Assembly (NCBI GenBank): GCA_017306015.1
Contig: JAFKJK010000018.1
Coordinates: 124,001 to 188,000, forward strand
Source: Propionibacteriaceae bacterium
Lineage (GTDB): Bacteria > Actinomycetota > Actinomycetes > Propionibacteriales > Propionibacteriaceae
DNA: 64,000 nucleotides
Direction of reading: 5' to 3'
A program made the position numbers and the translations under genes. How positions within the stretch are numbered: position 1 is the first letter of the stretch; the number at the start of each line of letters is the position of its first letter. This document shows, piece by piece, positions 60,811 to 64,000 of this stretch. The notes under the pieces were generated by a model. The model ran no database searches and was not told the origin of the DNA. It saw only the letters and a program-made list of their open reading frames with translations.

Positions 60811-61404
60811 TCAGATGCCGTGCAGCAGCTCCTGCAACTGGACGAGTTGGGCGCGCAGCGTGGCGGCGACCGCATCCGGTGCGCCGCTGTCGCTGGGGTT
60901 GCGCATCGCCCCGGCGATCGCGATCATCACCATCGCGAAGGCCTGGATCGCGGTCTGCCGGCTCCCGATGCGCTGCTCGATCAGGTCGATGATCGGCTGC
61001 TTGCGCAGGTTGAGCTGCTGCCAGAACTCCAGGCCGAGCTCCGGGTTGGAGTGGGCGAGCTTCTTGATCTGCGTGTAGTCGGACGGGATGCTGACCCCCC
61101 GCGCGACCAGGTCACAGACGTCCGTCATCAGCGCCCCCGTGCCCGCCAGGAAGTGCGCGGCACTGTCCTCGCTGATCTCGACCATGAACAGGTCGAACGC
61201 CGCCGCGAGCTTGCTCGGGTAGTAGTTGAAGAACGTCCGCGCCGAGACCCCCACCTCGGCGCAGATCTCGTCCACGGTCACATGCTCGGCGCCGCGCTCG
61301 CCGATCAGCCGCAGCGCGACCTCGTGGATCGACTGCCTGGTGGCCAGCTTCTTGCGCTCGCGCAGCGACGTGCAGCCATGATCGGACGCCGCCTGCGTGG
61401 TCAT
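60811..61404 (-). CDS. TetR family transcriptional regulator
   Basis: The 197-residue protein has a TetR HTH (KKLATRQSIHEVALRLIGER, VTVDEICAEVGVSARTFFNYYPSK at about residues 40-63) and a C-terminal ligand domain of the actinobacterial type. Its ATG overlaps the stop of the DHA2 pump gene (ATGA), so it is co-translated with the pump, and is probably a local repressor that responds to a pump substrate. The frame is open far upstream inside the pump gene, which is not real. Confidence 0.9.
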   Translation of the reverse strand: MTTQAASDHGCTSLRERKKLATRQSIHEVALRLIGERGAEHVTVDEICAEVGVSARTFFNYYPSKLAAAFDLFMVEISEDSAAHFLAGTGALMTDVCDLVARGVSIPSDYTQIKKLAHSNPELGLEFWQQLNLRKQPIIDLIEQRIGSRQTAIQAFAMVMIAIAGAMRNPSDSGAPDAVAATLRAQLVQLQELLHGI

Positions 61405-63980
61405 CCGACGACTCCTTCCAGCTGGGCGTCGTTCTGCAGATCCGCCCGCTCCTGGAGAGCGGAACGGGTCCGCAGCTCCGGCACCCGGTAGAACAGCGTG
61501 ATCCCGAACGCGAGCAGCATGACGCCGAGCCCGACCCAGTAGATGGTGACCACGGACGTGTTGAACCCCACCATGAAGGGCTTGGTCAGCCTCGGGTCGG
61601 CACCGTTGAGGAACGAGGTGTCGCTCGTGCTGGTGTCGGTCTTCACGTCGCTGGTGCTGGAGTCGCCGTTCTTGATGGCTTCGACGAGGGTCGGCGTCAG
61701 CTGGGTGATCATTCCCCACCGCTGGGACGGGTTCGCCCAGTCCACGGTCAGCCGGCCGTCCTTCACGGTCAGGTTCTGCTGGGCGGCGACCTGAGCCAGC
61801 GCCTTGTCGTACGCCTTCGGCAGAGCCTTCTTCACCGCCTTGTCGATGATCGACTCGACCTTCGACAGCTGCTTCGCGCCCGCTGCGAGCTTCTGGCTGC
61901 CGGACGCGGCGGCCGCGGCTCCGGTCGGGATCGCGCTGCCCTTGCTCGCGGCCATGCTGGCGCCGTCGGCCAGCTTGTGGGCACCGGTCGCCACCTGCGC
62001 CAGGCCGGACGCGAGTCCGGGCTTGCCCTGGGCACCGTTGAGGTAGCCGCTGGTGGTGTAGACGCTCGTGCCGAGGGCCTTCATCGCCGAGCTGACGTCG
62101 GCCTGGTCACCGGTGAGGTTGGCGCAGGCGTCCGCGTCCCCGGCGGCGCAGGCCTTCTGGTCGGCTCCCATCGCGGTCATCGCCGCGGTGAGGCTGCCGA
62201 AGTCCTTGGTGGCCTGGTCGGCGTTCTTGGCCGCCGTCTTCTCGGCCGTGCTGAGCTTGGTCAGGCCGCCGGCCAGCTGCTGGGCGCCGTCACCGATCTT
62301 GCCGACCCCGCCGACGAAGGCGCCGGTGCCGGTGGCGAGCTTGTCCAGCCCGGAGCCGAGGGCGGAGATGCCGTCCCCGATCTTGCCGGTGCCCTCGCCC
62401 GCCTTCTTCGCGACGGCTTCGGTGACCTTCGCGCGGACGGCTGTCTTCACGCCGTCCTTCAGCTGCTTGGTGGCGTCGGCCAGGTTGTCGTCGACCTGGT
62501 CCTTGATCTTGTCGGTGATCGGCGTCCACATCTTGTCCATGATCGCGGCGTTGGCCGGATCACTGGCCACCGCCGGGTCGAGGGCGGCGTCCAGGGCGTT
62601 CCAGGTGGTGGTCGCGTTCGTCATCGAGGCGGTGATGTTCGTCGGCAGGACGCTGAACAGCAGCGACAGCATGATCGCGGTGCCCAGCGTGCCGCCGATC
62701 TGGCGGAAGAAGGTGGACGAGCTGGTGGCGACGCCGATGTCCTGCGGTTCGGCGGACGCCTGGACGGCCATCGTGAGCGTCTGCATCAGCTGGCCGAGGC
62801 CCGCGCCGATCACGAACATGGCGACGGCCAGGTACCAGTAGGGCTTGTCCAGGGTCATGAACGCGAGGATCAGGAAGCCGCCGGCCGTGGTGGCGGTGCC
62901 GGTGATCGGGAAGGCGGCGTACTTGCCCGTCCGCGCCACGATCTGGCCGGTGCCGATCGAGGCCAGCATCACCCCGAACATCATCGGCAAGGTGGCGAAG
63001 CCGGACTGCGTCGGGCTGAAGCCCATCACGATCTGCAGGTAGAGCGGGATCGTCAGCATGGCGCCGAACATGCCGAAGCCGACGAGGACGCTGAGCACGA
63101 CGGCCGGGGAGAAGCCCTTGGCGTTGAACAGCCGGAGCGGGATGATCGCTGCCGGCCCCATGGCGCGTTCGACCAGGAGGAAGGCGACCAGGCCGACCAC
63201 GCCGATCGCATAGCAGGCGATGGCCAGCGGCGACGCCCAGCCCCATTCCCGGCCCTGCTCGGCGACGAGCAGCAGCGGCGCGAGGGTGGCGACGACCAGG
63301 CCCGCGCCCCACCAGTCGATCTTCGTGTGGCCGTGGGGGAGGTGGGGCAGGTGCAGGAACGTGATGACCATGAACAGCGCGATCACGCCGACCGGGACGT
63401 TGACCAGGAACACCCAGCGCCAGCCGGCGATGCCGAGGATGGTGTCCGTCCCGGCGAACAGGCCGCCCACGAGCGGGCCGATCACGGAGGCGATGCCGAA
63501 CGTCGCCAGGAAGAAGCCCTGGTAGCGGGCACGTTCGCGGGGCGCGAGGATGTCGCCGATGATCGCCAGCGGCAGCGACATCAGGCCGCCGGCACCGAGG
63601 CCCTGGAAGGCGCGGAAGCCGGCCAGCATGAGCATGGACGTGGAGAAGGTCGACAGGAACGAACCCGCCACGAAGATGCTGATGGAGATGATGAACAGCG
63701 GACGGCGTCCGAAGATGTCGGACAGTTTTCCGTACAGCGGCGTGGTCACGGTGGCCGCGATCAGGTAGGCCGTGGTCACCCACGCCTGCTGGTCGAGCCC
63801 GTTCAGGTCGTCGCCGATGGTTCGGATCGCGGTGCCCACGATCGTCTGGTCCAGCGCGCTGAGGAACATGCCGGCCATCAGCCCGTACATCACCAGCAGG
63901 ATCTGCCGGTGGTTCATCAGCGGCTGAGAGCCGGGTTGGGTGGCGTCCATGGCCGGACGCTCTGCGATAGCTGTCGCCAT
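61401..63980 (-). CDS. DHA2 family MFS drug efflux pump with a large extracytoplasmic insert
   Basis: The 859-residue protein has 14 predicted membrane helices of the EmrB/QacA type: motif D1 LDQTIVGTAIRTIGDDL, PLYGKLSDIFGRRPLFI (motif A, about 81-97), RAFQGLGAGGLMSLPLAIIGD (motif C region) and FFRQIGGTLGTAIMLSL. Usual members have about 500-550 residues. Here about 358 residues (roughly 448-805), predicted to lie outside the membrane, separate helix 13 from helix 14. This insert contains glycine/alanine-rich heptad-like repeats (GDGISALGSGLDKLATG, GDGAQQLAGGLTKLS, ATGAHKLADGA) like those in YhgE/Pip-type proteins, and two cysteines (KACAAGDADACAN). GGAGG precedes ATG 63980. Confidence 0.9.
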   Translation of the reverse strand: MATAIAERPAMDATQPGSQPLMNHRQILLVMYGLMAGMFLSALDQTIVGTAIRTIGDDLNGLDQQAWVTTAYLIAATVTTPLYGKLSDIFGRRPLFIISISIFVAGSFLSTFSTSMLMLAGFRAFQGLGAGGLMSLPLAIIGDILAPRERARYQGFFLATFGIASVIGPLVGGLFAGTDTILGIAGWRWVFLVNVPVGVIALFMVITFLHLPHLPHGHTKIDWWGAGLVVATLAPLLLVAEQGREWGWASPLAIACYAIGVVGLVAFLLVERAMGPAAIIPLRLFNAKGFSPAVVLSVLVGFGMFGAMLTIPLYLQIVMGFSPTQSGFATLPMMFGVMLASIGTGQIVARTGKYAAFPITGTATTAGGFLILAFMTLDKPYWYLAVAMFVIGAGLGQLMQTLTMAVQASAEPQDIGVATSSSTFFRQIGGTLGTAIMLSLLFSVLPTNITASMTNATTTWNALDAALDPAVASDPANAAIMDKMWTPITDKIKDQVDDNLADATKQLKDGVKTAVRAKVTEAVAKKAGEGTGKIGDGISALGSGLDKLATGTGAFVGGVGKIGDGAQQLAGGLTKLSTAEKTAAKNADQATKDFGSLTAAMTAMGADQKACAAGDADACANLTGDQADVSSAMKALGTSVYTTSGYLNGAQGKPGLASGLAQVATGAHKLADGASMAASKGSAIPTGAAAAASGSQKLAAGAKQLSKVESIIDKAVKKALPKAYDKALAQVAAQQNLTVKDGRLTVDWANPSQRWGMITQLTPTLVEAIKNGDSSTSDVKTDTSTSDTSFLNGADPRLTKPFMVGFNTSVVTIYWVGLGVMLLAFGITLFYRVPELRTRSALQERADLQNDAQLEGVVG

Positions 63981-64000
63981 CAGGGAAGACCTCCACACAT

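Overview
This window is chromosomal DNA from a high-GC Gram-positive actinobacterium. Evidence includes Lsr2, mycothiol genes (mycothiol synthase and mycothione reductase), a GlnR-type regulator, the 33-residue ribosomal protein bS22, and many genes that appear to be transcribed without a leader. Gene content and the style of the sugar genes suggest Propionibacteriales/Propionibacteriaceae, but that placement is inference. No rRNA, tRNA, CRISPR array, prophage or transposase gene was found. Several blocks keep the gene order known from Mycobacterium: folP-folB-folK-DUF3180...lsr2-clpC...radA; proC...HTH...bS22...glutaredoxin; phosphatase-TlpA-CcdA-ResB-CcsB; mutT1-ppk; mshD-glnR near pst.

Layout. 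1-3.7 kb: an edge-truncated AbiEi-like gene, the folate operon and a coiled-coil membrane protein. 4-10.6 kb: lsr2, clpC, two membrane proteins, radA and a VOC protein. 10.7-18.1 kb: a TIM-barrel isomerase with a CPBP membrane protein, asd-proC, and the 5-oxoprolinase operon pxpABC. 18.3-25 kb: small HTH proteins, a lipoprotein, bS22, a glutaredoxin and the complete System II cytochrome c maturation operon. 25-28.2 kb: a ribbon-helix-helix/BrnT-like toxin-antitoxin pair, mycothione reductase and a GH3 lipoprotein. 28.2-34.5 kb: a LacI-controlled alpha-glucoside operon (GH13, binding protein, two permeases) that is damaged in at least three places. 34.4-45 kb: a sugar-acid catabolic island (gluconate kinase, gluconate 5-dehydrogenase, IclR regulator, Eda, KDG kinase, two ManD dehydratases flanking an idonate/gulonate-type dehydrogenase, an MHS transporter and a fructuronate reductase), all funnelling to KDPG. 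45-51 kb: pstSCAB with a PHO box and an orphan LacI regulator. 51-60.7 kb: mutT1-ppk1-mshD, glnR, dtd, a lipoprotein, a 39-residue membrane peptide, nitrobindin, YgfZ, an alpha/beta hydrolase and a YceH-methyltransferase fusion. 60.8-64 kb: a TetR regulator coupled to a DHA2 efflux pump with a very large extracytoplasmic insert.

The most unusual items are: (a) a perfect 149-bp direct repeat that breaks the sugar-binding-protein gene and fuses it in frame to the glucosidase, with an amber codon in the second permease of the same operon; (b) an interspersed family of REP-like inverted repeats (CCTGAACCG...CGGTTCAGG type) with a five-copy two-orientation array at 59323-59515 and relatives at 25558, 50082, 50138 and 60753; (c) a separate cluster of long inverted repeats at 19765-19924; and (d) a recurrent layout in which a TANNNT-like -10 box lies exactly 6-7 nt before the start codon, which fixes many gene starts. 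No wholly new multi-gene system could be supported from the sequence alone.
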